Assembly (NCBI GenBank): GCA_018110855.1
Contig: JAGBFZ010000331.1
Location: 1-7,031, forward strand
Source of the DNA: Oscillospiraceae bacterium
GTDB lineage: Bacteria > Bacillota > Clostridia > Oscillospirales > Ruminococcaceae
Direction of reading: 5' to 3'
DNA length: 7,031 nt
Position numbers and translations under genes: made by a program. The notes beneath the pieces are model-generated. The model was not told the DNA's origin, made no database searches, and was given only the letters and a program-made list of their open reading frames with translations. Below are positions 1 through 5,611 of the stretch, piece by piece. Numbering within the stretch: position 1 is the first letter of the stretch; every line of letters starts with the position of its first letter.

Positions 1-73
1 ATCGGGATATGTTTGTCGGAATTGTATGTTTAGTTTGGTGAAATTTGACTTTGCTTGATTTCCCTCAATAGTA

Positions 74-159
74 TGCAAAGGGAAAACCATAGGAGAGGGG
101 GAAGAAATAAACCCAACAAAAATGCGGACTTCCCCCTCTCCTATGGTTTTCCCTCTGCA
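74..159. repeat. 31-bp inverted repeat, near perfect
   Basis: Arms 74-104 and 129-159 are reverse complements at 30 of 31 positions; the only mismatch involves position 78. They are separated by a 24-base A-rich loop (105-128). Each arm is strongly purine/pyrimidine biased (core AGGAGAGGGGGAAG against CTTCCCCCTCTCCT). No gene overlaps it. As RNA it would form a very stable hairpin, and as DNA a cruciform. No T-run follows the stem, so it is not an ordinary terminator. It could be an end of a mobile element, an origin-of-transfer-like repeat or a structured RNA; the sequence alone does not decide. Confidence 0.85.
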
Positions 160-196
160 CGCTCTTTCCCTACCCTCTCCCCCTTTCCGCATTTTT
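118..196. repeat. Second inverted repeat interleaved with the first
   Basis: AAAAATGCGGA at 118-128 lies in the loop of the 74-159 hairpin. Its exact reverse complement TCCGCATTTTT lies at 186-196. Both pairings can form together only as a pseudoknot; otherwise they would alternate. The stretch between (160-185) is a pyrimidine tract that partly repeats the CCCTCTCCCCC motif of the first repeat. Confidence 0.6.
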
Positions 197-437
197 ACAT
201 ATAGATAGGGTTTGCTTTTCTTGCTTAATGTAAATTGGTTTTGTTCCAATTCCTTCGCCTATTTCCCCTCATTTGCGGTTTCCCGCTTTCTGTTATGGGG
301 CATCTGTCCATGCTTTGAGGGTCTGGAGTGGGGATTTGTGCGTTTGAACGGTACCGAGCCACAAATGAGATGTTTCATACAAAACTTTCCAACGAGAGCG
401 CCGCGGATCTGACCCTCTTTCAGAGGGTCGTCACCCG
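197..437. other. Non-coding stretch, no gene recognised
   Basis: About 240 bases lack a convincing coding region. Short open frames exist on both strands, but none has a good ribosome binding site or a recognisable product. Small structures are present: CTCATTTGCGG at 268-278 pairs with 359-369 apart from one position, and GACCCTCT (411-418) pairs with AGAGGGTC (422-429) around a 3-base loop. The base composition and the repeats further left suggest the edge of an inserted or repeated element, but no boundary can be fixed. Confidence 0.4.
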
Positions 438-438
438 C

Positions 439-479
439 AAAAAAATCCTGAGAAGAAAAGGGTCTTCTCAGGATTTTTT
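439..479 (-). terminator. Rho-independent terminator of the EAL gene
   Basis: A 16-bp stem (440-455 with 464-479) closes an 8-base loop. On the minus strand it is followed by a run of seven Ts (445-439). It lies about 17 bases beyond the stop codon of the minus-strand EAL gene, as expected for its terminator. The plus strand also reads as a stem ending in six Ts, so the site may work in both directions. Confidence 0.9.
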
Positions 480-496
480 GCATTTATTCAGTTATA

Positions 497-2422
497 TTAT
501 TGCTTATTTGCTGCATTCCTTGCAAGGAACATTACAAAATCATCGGCAGGAACGGGCTTGGAGTAGTAATATCCCTGGAGATAATCGCAGCCGATATCCG
601 AAAGCAGCTTCACCATCTCGGCAGTCTCAACGCCCTCTACCACGATCTTCTTGTTAAGTGAGCGGAGCATTTCCACCGTGTGACGGAGGATTATAAATGC
701 CTCCTCGCTTTCCATAGCGGGCCAGAGAATGCTCTTGTCGATCTTAACTATCTCCATGGGAAGGGAGATAAGATAATTCGCCGTAGAAAAGCCTGTTCCG
801 TAATCGTCCATGGAGAAGGTCACACCCCATGAAATAAGCCTGTTCATGTTGCGAAGAAGCATATCATAGTTGGCAAGCCCTGCAGTTTCGGTTATCTCGA
901 AGTTTATCTGCTCGGGAGCGATCCCGAACTCCTCCATAATACCGATAAGCTGGGAGCCCAGCTTTTCCTGTGCGCACTGAAGCACGGATAGATTGACCTC
1001 AATGTACTTGAGACCATACTGCTGCGCCTTGCCGCTTTTTAAGAAGCGGCATACCTCCCTGAATGAAAGCTCGCCTATGTCGGTTATCAGTCCGTTTGCC
1101 TCAGCAAGGGGGATAAATTCACCGGGACTTACAAATCCCAGCTCATTGTCTATCATTCGGATAAGCGCCTCAGCGCTGGTAAATCTGCCTGTTTTAACAT
1201 CATAAAGCGGCTGATAATACATCTGGAAGGATTGATCCTTTATAGCCTGCCTGATGGCAGCAAGGACCTTAAGCTCTCTTTGCTTTGCTTCAATTGCCTT
1301 TGGCGTTACCTTGGCAAGGGTCTCCTTTCCACCCTTCATTGATTTAAGGGTATAGTCGATAGCGTCCCGTATGTCCTTTACAGATCCCGTAAAGCCGGGG
1401 TATTTCAAGGTGCATATGTATGGCGTTACCGCCGCTTCAATGCCCATTAAGCTGACAGGCTCTTTAAAAAAATTCCTGAGCACCTCTGCAAGCTCCGAGG
1501 TTTCCGCCTTTTCGGAGAGAATCACAAATTCCCAGTTCCCGAGATAAAAGATCTCGCTTTTTTTAAGCTGCCTCTTAAGCTGCTGAGCGATCTCGGCGCA
1601 GATTATTCCGCTTTCCTTTGCCCCAAGATATTCGGTGATATATTCAAGTCCCTGCGGGCAGAATGCTGCGGCAGAGAAGCTTTTTCTTCTGTTCAGGTAG
1701 GATTCTGCTGATATAAAGAACGCCTCTGCATTTGCGCAGCCTGTAATGCTGTCGATATAATCCGCAGGATTCTCGATGGAGATATAGAACATGAGCAGGG
1801 AAAGAGCGACCATGTAATTTCCGACGATCTGATCGGGAAATACCAGCTGAATAAGCGTTGCAAAGAAGGTAAGACTCGTAAATACCACCATTGAGGCACT
1901 CTGCACAGGCTTGAGCCTTTGCCTGAAGCGTACAAACAAAATGACCTCATAGATGAGTATGAACAGAGCTATCCCGGGTATAACATTAAACAATGGACCA
2001 TGCAGATAGTTCATTTTATCATCAAAATAAATGATAAGCTTTGTAAAAGGCGTGGTGAAAAGCATGGCTGCCTCGGCAATGAGTGCAGACACCACAATTA
2101 TTCTGTCTGCGCTGCGCCTGCTGCCGTGACGTGTTATTTCGGAAACGTAAAACAGAGATATCGGCGCAAGCCCCTCATAAACAAAGAGATAGGCGATATT
2201 TACGGCATAGTTGAGCCAAAGGGGAAAATCCTCCGCATGACCCAGCATTGAGGTGGTGAAGGAATGGAGCACAGCCGAAGCAAGAGTGGTTCCCATCATT
2301 ACAGAGAACGCCGCATTTGCAGTTGTGCGGAATTTGCCCCTGACAGTGTACAGACCTATCAGTACAATGAGAAGAGCAATAGCGGCAAATTCGTATTCGA
2401 TTACATAGTCTATACTGTTCAT
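497..2422 (-). CDS. Membrane-bound c-di-GMP phosphodiesterase (7TM, degenerate GGDEF, EAL)
   Basis: A 641-residue protein. The N-terminal third (about 11-216) shows some seven hydrophobic helices, probably a sensor; I cannot name its family. Residues about 221-375 have a GGDEF fold: DSITG at 224-228 echoes the usual D-x-LTG, but the active-site loop reads GNWEF (295-299) instead of GGDEF, so cyclase activity is very unlikely. Residues about 385-635 form an EAL domain whose expected metal and catalytic positions all appear present: EAL (E418), N477, E509 in EITE, D539-D540 in DDYGTGFS, K560, E596 in EGVET and Q616 in QGYYYSKP. It should hydrolyse c-di-GMP to pGpG at the inner membrane face, perhaps tuned by ligand or GTP binding to the dead GGDEF domain. 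The start is supported by AAGGGGAG (2436-2429) six bases upstream. It is a single-gene unit with its own promoter and terminator. EAL activity is inferred from motifs only. Confidence 0.92.
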   Translation of the reverse strand: MNSIDYVIEYEFAAIALLIVLIGLYTVRGKFRTTANAAFSVMMGTTLASAVLHSFTTSMLGHAEDFPLWLNYAVNIAYLFVYEGLAPISLFYVSEITRHGSRRSADRIIVVSALIAEAAMLFTTPFTKLIIYFDDKMNYLHGPLFNVIPGIALFILIYEVILFVRFRQRLKPVQSASMVVFTSLTFFATLIQLVFPDQIVGNYMVALSLLMFYISIENPADYIDSITGCANAEAFFISAESYLNRRKSFSAAAFCPQGLEYITEYLGAKESGIICAEIAQQLKRQLKKSEIFYLGNWEFVILSEKAETSELAEVLRNFFKEPVSLMGIEAAVTPYICTLKYPGFTGSVKDIRDAIDYTLKSMKGGKETLAKVTPKAIEAKQRELKVLAAIRQAIKDQSFQMYYQPLYDVKTGRFTSAEALIRMIDNELGFVSPGEFIPLAEANGLITDIGELSFREVCRFLKSGKAQQYGLKYIEVNLSVLQCAQEKLGSQLIGIMEEFGIAPEQINFEITETAGLANYDMLLRNMNRLISWGVTFSMDDYGTGFSTANYLISLPMEIVKIDKSILWPAMESEEAFIILRHTVEMLRSLNKKIVVEGVETAEMVKLLSDIGCDYLQGYYYSKPVPADDFVMFLARNAANKQ

Positions 2423-2476
2423 ATGCTGCTCCCCTTCCTAATTCTGTGGTTTCAGTTAATTTCTATTTCTGTATTA

Positions 2477-2505
2477 ATGATATCATACGGCTTGTTTTTT
2501 GTCAA
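2477..2505 (-). promoter_or_regulatory. Sigma-A-type promoter of the EAL gene
   Basis: On the minus strand TTGACA (2505-2500) and TATCAT (2482-2477) are 17 bases apart, 11 of 12 matches to the housekeeping consensus. The predicted start near 2470 gives a leader of roughly 48 bases before the ATG at 2422. No clear operator palindrome is seen. Confidence 0.75.
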
Positions 2506-2572
2506 TATTTGCAGAATTTTCCTCTGAATTTTCTCTGATTTGCACAATTGGACAGACGGATTTGCCCTTGTC

Positions 2573-2602
2573 TTGACATTATCTGAAAAAATATGATATA
2601 CT
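2573..2602 (+). promoter_or_regulatory. Sigma-A-type promoter of the 409-residue lipoprotein gene
   Basis: TTGACA (2573-2578) is followed after 18 bases by TATACT (2597-2602). Transcription should start near 2609, leaving a leader of about 40 bases that contains AAGGAG (2634-2639) nine bases before the ATG at 2649. It points away from the EAL promoter, with about 70 bases between the two -35 boxes. Confidence 0.8.
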
Positions 2603-2648
2603 GATAAATATTTAGAATTTTGTCACATATTTCAAGGAGAATAACAAT

Positions 2649-3878
2649 ATGAAAAAAATGCGAATTTTCCCGATATTTTGTGTTATCACCATGATATTGA
2701 GCCTTTCCGCCTGCTCATTGGAAAGGGTTCATTCACCATATGCCCTCTACTTAAAAGTATCGGATAATTTCAGCGGAGATGTGGTCGGTGAGGTTTTAGG
2801 CAAAAGGCTTGACGGCAGCGCTTCGGAAATGTCCCGTGAGAACAGTCAGAAGCTGACGGAAGCCATTCATGATATCAGAATAAATAACAGCCGTATCGCA
2901 CTTCCTGTTATGCTCTGCGATCTTCCCGAGGGCTTTTCGGCAGAACCCGTTTCGGAGGTCCCCCTTGAATCCCATGATTTCAGCTTTTTTGAAGGAGATC
3001 TTTTATACAACGGCGAAAAGCTTGCTATTGTTTACATCATAAGAGAAAAAAGAGCCGAGGAATCACAGAGCGTTATCGTGGGAGCGCTGCTTTCCTCATC
3101 AGACTGTAAATGGAGCGTAGGCGAAGCGGATGTCTGCGGCAGCAGTCTCCGGGATATTTTCGGAGAGCCGTCCTCCTCGGAGCCTTTGGCTTCCGAAAGT
3201 GTTCCCGATTATGCATATATTGCGGACAACGGGGATTTTGCCCTGTTTATCAGCTCTGTAAACAGCACAATGCTGTTTTCCCTTGACTGCGCACAGCTTG
3301 AGAATAACAAGTCCTTGTGCGCATATGCTCCCTATGACGATTTCAATGGATTTTCGGAGCTTGCTCCTGTCTCGGGAGAGCCGAGAGAATTTGACATCAA
3401 TGCCGCTTTTGCCGAAAACGGCATTGTTATAGGAGATTTTTCCTGCCCTGCCAATATTAAAATATCGGAAATTGGCGGAGATATCGGTCTTGCTTATTAT
3501 GAAACAGAGCCTTATGACGAATCGGACGAAGCAGCGGAAGGATATGTGAGCGACACCTACCTTCTCCTGTATAAGGGCCGCTATTTCGGAATAGTCCAGA
3601 GCTTCAGAAAAGAAGGGCAGCCAATGGACGAAGGGCAGATGTATGTCTGGACAATATACGGCAGGGAGGATATTTTCTGTGACGCTTCCCTTGCGGGCAT
3701 ACCCGTTTCGCAGGATATTGAAAGCATAGGGGCGATATTTGAAAACAGCAGCAGGAATGAGGACGGGGATGTCAGTATGTATGGTATCTCCAAGGCTGAC
3801 GGCGAGCAGTATTTTGTGATATATATCAGAGACTTTGAGGGCAGGTCAACTCTGATGCTCATGCCTTATTTCAAATAA
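2649..3878 (+). CDS. Secreted lipoprotein of unknown function, 409 residues
   Basis: The first 21 residues are a lipoprotein signal peptide: basic MKKMR, a hydrophobic core, then lipobox LSAC with the lipidated cysteine at 22. The mature protein should be anchored on the outer face of the membrane. It is acidic and has no transmembrane segment after the signal. Seven further cysteines are scattered along it (90, 153, 163, 214, 224, 266, 344). Residues about 80-171 and 258-362 look like two copies of one fold: both have a cysteine-containing strand, then an acidic linker, then LLYNG or LLYKG, then a strand ending in IV, then RE/RKE and a glutamine-rich turn. I recognise no family. The start is supported by AAGGAG nine bases upstream. 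No clear terminator follows, so transcription may run on into the DUF1540 leader. Confidence is high for the gene and its location, low for function. Confidence 0.85.
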   Translation: MKKMRIFPIFCVITMILSLSACSLERVHSPYALYLKVSDNFSGDVVGEVLGKRLDGSASEMSRENSQKLTEAIHDIRINNSRIALPVMLCDLPEGFSAEPVSEVPLESHDFSFFEGDLLYNGEKLAIVYIIREKRAEESQSVIVGALLSSSDCKWSVGEADVCGSSLRDIFGEPSSSEPLASESVPDYAYIADNGDFALFISSVNSTMLFSLDCAQLENNKSLCAYAPYDDFNGFSELAPVSGEPREFDINAAFAENGIVIGDFSCPANIKISEIGGDIGLAYYETEPYDESDEAAEGYVSDTYLLLYKGRYFGIVQSFRKEGQPMDEGQMYVWTIYGREDIFCDASLAGIPVSQDIESIGAIFENSSRNEDGDVSMYGISKADGEQYFVIYIRDFEGRSTLMLMPYFK

Positions 3879-3882
3879 AAAA

Positions 3883-4009
3883 ATTTCCATGTATCAGAAA
3901 AGAACACCGTCAAATAATATTATTACGCCGATGTGCATAAGTCTCGTTGTTAAAAGAACAGGTTTACGCACTTCGGGCGATAGTATATATTTTCGGAGGA
4001 CATGGAAAT
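3883..4009 (+). promoter_or_regulatory. Stem that could mask the DUF1540 start codon
   Basis: ATTTCCATGT (3883-3892), five bases after the lipoprotein stop codon, is the exact reverse complement of ACATGGAAAT (4000-4009). The right arm covers the last base of the ribosome binding site and both candidate ATG codons (4002 and most of 4008-4010). Only a transcript reading through from the lipoprotein gene, or starting upstream of 3883, would contain both arms. Confidence 0.4.
3926..3979 (+). promoter_or_regulatory. Structured leader hairpin upstream of the DUF1540 gene
   Basis: Bases 3926-3943 pair with 3961-3979, giving 16 base pairs (14 Watson-Crick, two G-U), interrupted by two mismatches (3932/3972 and 3937/3967) and a bulged G (3975). 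The outer part is CGCCGA with TCGGGCG, the next part GTGC with GCAC. A small inner hairpin TGTT/AACA (3948-3951 with 3957-3960) caps it. The structure ends 15 bases before the ribosome binding site and lacks a following T-run, so it looks like a 5' leader element rather than a terminator. It matches no riboswitch class that I can recognise. Confidence 0.5.
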
Positions 4010-4178
4010 GACCAAGAATTCTTCTATCAAGTGCGATGTTTCAAGCTGCAAGTACAATCTCACAAACGAGCATTACTGCTCTCTCGAGACCATTAAGGTA
4101 GGCACACACGAGGCTAACCCCACTGTACCCGAGTGTACCGATTGTATGTCCTTTGTCTGCAAGGGCGGCTGCCAGTAA
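4008..4178 (+). CDS. DUF1540-family cysteine-rich miniprotein, 56 residues
   Basis: This short gene encodes a DUF1540-like protein, a family of small cysteine-rich and probably metal-binding proteins common in Firmicutes and of unknown role. Seven cysteines sit at 9, 14, 24, 43, 46, 51 and 55. The family pattern is visible: C-x4-C-x-YN near the start, a central cysteine followed by an I-x-V-G strand (29-32), then a C-terminal cysteine cluster (ECTDCMSFVCKGGC). It has no signal peptide or membrane helix and should be cytosolic. The chosen ATG is eight bases after GGAGG (3995-3999); an in-frame ATG at 4002 is only two bases away from it and less likely. The gene stands alone, with a folded leader before it and a strong terminator after it. 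Metal binding is inferred from the cysteines. Confidence 0.88.
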   Translation: MTKNSSIKCDVSSCKYNLTNEHYCSLETIKVGTHEANPTVPECTDCMSFVCKGGCQ

Positions 4179-4210
4179 GGTCGGCTTGCGTTCAGCGGAT
4201 AAAACAGCTG

Positions 4211-4248
4211 CAAAGAGAACGTCTGCGGGCGTTCTCTTTGTGATTTTT
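4211..4248 (+). terminator. Rho-independent terminator of the DUF1540 gene
   Basis: CAAAGAGAACG (4211-4221) pairs perfectly with CGTTCTCTTTG (4230-4240) around an 8-base loop and is followed by TGATTTTT. It starts 33 bases after the DUF1540 stop codon. Confidence 0.9.
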
Positions 4249-4277
4249 GCGGAAAATATGAAACAATACGGCTTTTT

Positions 4278-4438
4278 ATACTAATAACCAATTGTTCTAT
4301 GGATAAAGACGGTGGATAGAATACGTCCAATCAAGGAAAACGACCGCAGGCGGGCTGTCGCCCGGCAAGGGAGTTTGACGCAGAGTGGGCGTATTATAGC
4401 CGCCGTATTTTGTCCATAGGTTAATTGGTTATTAGTAT
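4278..4438 (+). repeat. 161-bp long-inverted-repeat element (MITE or structured RNA)
   Basis: Bases 4278-4329 pair with 4386-4438 along about 52 positions. The outermost 16 pairs are perfect (ACTAATAACCAATT against its complement). Further in there are three true mismatches (4295/4421, 4316/4399, 4319/4396), one bulge (4407) and six wobble pairs (4294/4422, 4296/4420, 4304/4412, 4308/4408, 4313/4402, 4326/4389). The central part contains a GC hairpin, CGGGC-TGTC-GCCCG (4351-4364). No transposase is encoded, which would fit a miniature inverted-repeat transposable element; the ends are AT-rich, but no clear target duplication is seen. The element ends about 18 bases before the ribosome binding site of the next gene, so it could supply that gene's leader. 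Confidence 0.8.
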
Positions 4439-4445
4439 TAAATCG

Positions 4446-4451
4446 TATAAT
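4446..4451 (+). promoter_or_regulatory. Candidate -10 box before the second lipoprotein gene
   Basis: A perfect TATAAT at 4446-4451 follows the inverted-repeat element. The best -35 is poor (TTGGTT at 4425-4430, 15-base spacing, inside the element's right arm). A start 7 bases downstream would fall inside the ribosome binding site, so this is doubtful. The real promoter may lie in or upstream of the element. Confidence 0.25.
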
Positions 4452-4470
4452 TATTGAAAGGGTGATGGAT

Positions 4471-5232
4471 ATGAAAAAGAGAGCTGTCTTATTATTGTCT
4501 GTGATATTTTTATTATCCGCCTGCGGAAAAACAGCTTCCGAGCCAATGGAAAGCACTTTGGCGGCTATAAGCTCAGCCGAAGCGTCTGAAACGGAAATCA
4601 TTTCAGATGCGGAGGAAAATACGGAGTCAAAGCAATACATAATGCTGAACGGTCTGCTGTACGAAAATACAGGGATAATAAATAATGTTCCCCGATGCGG
4701 CATGCTTGACGGGACATTTTCCGAGGTCATTCCCGAAAATGAGCTTCCCCGAAAAAACGGTCAGGCTAATTTCAACGGCTCTCAGGGGTGGCAGCACAGC
4801 GAAGAGCCGCTGACAGTAGATGTGCAGATCAAGGAAACATGGTATGTGTTCAGAGAGGCGGATATCCCCTATGAGCGGGATATTGATCTCGGGCTGTCTG
4901 TTTCGGCGGAGAATATCACTCCCACAGGGCTTACCCTTGTCTATAAGCAGTCGGGAGGGAATGGCTTTTCCGAGCTTAGCGCAAACCCGGATTTCTATCT
5001 GCAGCGCAGAACTGATAATGGCTGGGAGCTTTGCGATACGGTCGTAGAAAGCTATGGATGGACGCTTGTCGGAACGGCTATCGGAAAAGATAAGGAAACA
5101 CGAATAGATATTGACTGGGAATGGCTTTACGGCAGTCTGCCTGCGGGGCATTACAGGATAAGCAAGGTAATTGTTACCGATGAGAGATTTTATGACGGCT
5201 GCACATTCAGAGCGGAATTTGATGTGGAATAA
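4471..5232 (+). CDS. Lipoprotein with C-terminal bacterial Ig-like domain, 253 residues
   Basis: The first 17 residues are a lipoprotein signal ending in lipobox LSAC with the lipidated cysteine at 18. A low-complexity Ser/Glu/Ala linker follows (about 20-55) and would hold the folded part away from the membrane. Residues 56-130 (RCGMLDG at 75-81, NGQANF at 96-101, WYVF at 124-127) resemble a small domain I associate with Firmicutes surface lipoproteins. Residues about 138-252 look like the Ig-like domain often placed there: FYLQRR, NGWELCDTV, then WEWLYGSLPAGHYRISK (217-232). Function is unknown; it is probably a cell-surface binding module. ATG 4471 is chosen because the binding site GAAAGGGTGAT (4456-4466) lies just upstream; in-frame starts at 4462 and 4465 would fall within that site. 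It has its own terminator. Confidence 0.85.
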   Translation: MKKRAVLLLSVIFLLSACGKTASEPMESTLAAISSAEASETEIISDAEENTESKQYIMLNGLLYENTGIINNVPRCGMLDGTFSEVIPENELPRKNGQANFNGSQGWQHSEEPLTVDVQIKETWYVFREADIPYERDIDLGLSVSAENITPTGLTLVYKQSGGNGFSELSANPDFYLQRRTDNGWELCDTVVESYGWTLVGTAIGKDKETRIDIDWEWLYGSLPAGHYRISKVIVTDERFYDGCTFRAEFDVE

Positions 5233-5240
5233 TTTTTTCG

Positions 5241-5276
5241 GCAGGCTGTATCGCTTTTGATACGGTCTGCTTTTTT
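5241..5276 (+). terminator. Rho-independent terminator of the Ig-like lipoprotein gene
   Basis: A 12-bp stem (5241-5252 with 5259-5270, including two G-U pairs) closes the loop GCTTTT and is followed by six Ts (5271-5276). It begins eight bases after the stop codon. Confidence 0.9.
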
Positions 5277-5300
5277 GTAACAATATTTTCCTCCATGGAA

Positions 5301-5306
5301 TATAAT
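5301..5306 (+). promoter_or_regulatory. -10 box of the DUF3343/PLP-enzyme operon
   Basis: A perfect TATAAT at 5301-5306 lies between the preceding terminator and the operon. The matching -35 is weak (GTAACA at 5277-5282, 18-base spacing, four of six matches). The predicted start near 5313 gives a short leader that can form a small GC hairpin (5314-5318 with 5325-5329) just before the binding site GAAAGGGTGAT (5335-5345). Confidence 0.55.
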
Positions 5307-5349
5307 AATCAAGGCGGCGGTAATGCCGCTTATTGAAAGGGTGATCTGC

Positions 5350-5571
5350 ATGAGTAAGCACATCATTGCTTTTGCTTCGGTGACATATGCCAATAAGGCG
5401 AAGTCAGTTTTTGAGAAATACGGTCTGAAAGCCGAAGTCAGACGAACCCCGGGCACACTTTTCCGAGGCTGCGGCTACAGCGTGACTGTTGAGGGCCGCT
5501 CCGACAGACTCGTCAAGATCATGGAGGACAACGGCATTTCATATAGATCCATCAGCAGCGTTGACAAATGA
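5350..5571 (+). CDS. DUF3343-family putative sulfur/selenium carrier, 73 residues
   Basis: This is a small cytosolic protein of the DUF3343 family (described in Pfam as Se/S carrier-like). It has the family layout: an N-terminal strand (HIIAFAS), a helix with AKSVFEKYGL, then the strand-loop RTPGTLFRGCGYSVTV with the conserved Cys-Gly (C41-G42), and a C-terminal helix. The lone cysteine is the expected carrier site, able to hold a persulfide or perselenide. The start is placed at 5350 because GAAAGGGTGAT (5335-5345) sits at proper distance; an in-frame ATG at 5323 would add nine residues but lies inside the leader hairpin and has no binding site. The next gene, 36 bases downstream in the same direction, encodes a cysteine-desulfurase-like enzyme that could charge it. 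Family assignment is confident; the chemistry is inferred from family and context. Confidence 0.85.
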   Translation: MSKHIIAFASVTYANKAKSVFEKYGLKAEVRRTPGTLFRGCGYSVTVEGRSDRLVKIMEDNGISYRSISSVDK

Positions 5572-5590
5572 CAGGCTGAAATACCGTTAC

Positions 5591-5611
5591 GGAGGGAATG
5601 ATTCTATGTGA
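5591..5611 (+). promoter_or_regulatory. GTG start overlapped by an ATG-TGA start-stop
   Basis: The binding site GGAGGG (5591-5596) precedes an ATG at 5606-5608 whose next codon is TGA (5609-5611). The GTG used by the PLP-enzyme gene (5608-5610) shares its first base with that ATG. The ATG is nine bases from the binding site and the GTG eleven, so an initiating ribosome must choose between the two. Confidence 0.6.

Noticed and set aside
74..196. CRISPR array or tandem repeat
   Set aside because: The repeats are inverted and only two in number, with no regular spacers.
212..412. Open frame of 66 codons on the plus strand
   Set aside because: It has a non-ATG start, no ribosome binding site and an odd Phe/Trp/Cys-rich composition; it overlaps another frame on the opposite strand equally well and matches no family.
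259..483. Open frame of 74 codons on the minus strand
   Set aside because: It begins inside the terminator of the EAL gene and has no binding site; the basic, Pro/His-rich product looks like translated non-coding DNA.
3963..3991. TTTACG and TATATT, 17 bases apart, as a promoter for the DUF1540 gene
   Set aside because: Transcription would start within the ribosome binding site, and the -35 lies in the leader stem; more likely just AT-rich sequence.
4281..4730. 149-codon open frame on the minus strand crossing the inverted-repeat element
   Set aside because: It runs through the stem and loop of the repeat and antisense to the lipoprotein start, without a binding site.
4627..5361. Long 244-codon open frame on the minus strand
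   Set aside because: It lies opposite the Ig-like lipoprotein gene, which has a signal peptide, binding site and terminator; the product has no recognisable domain.
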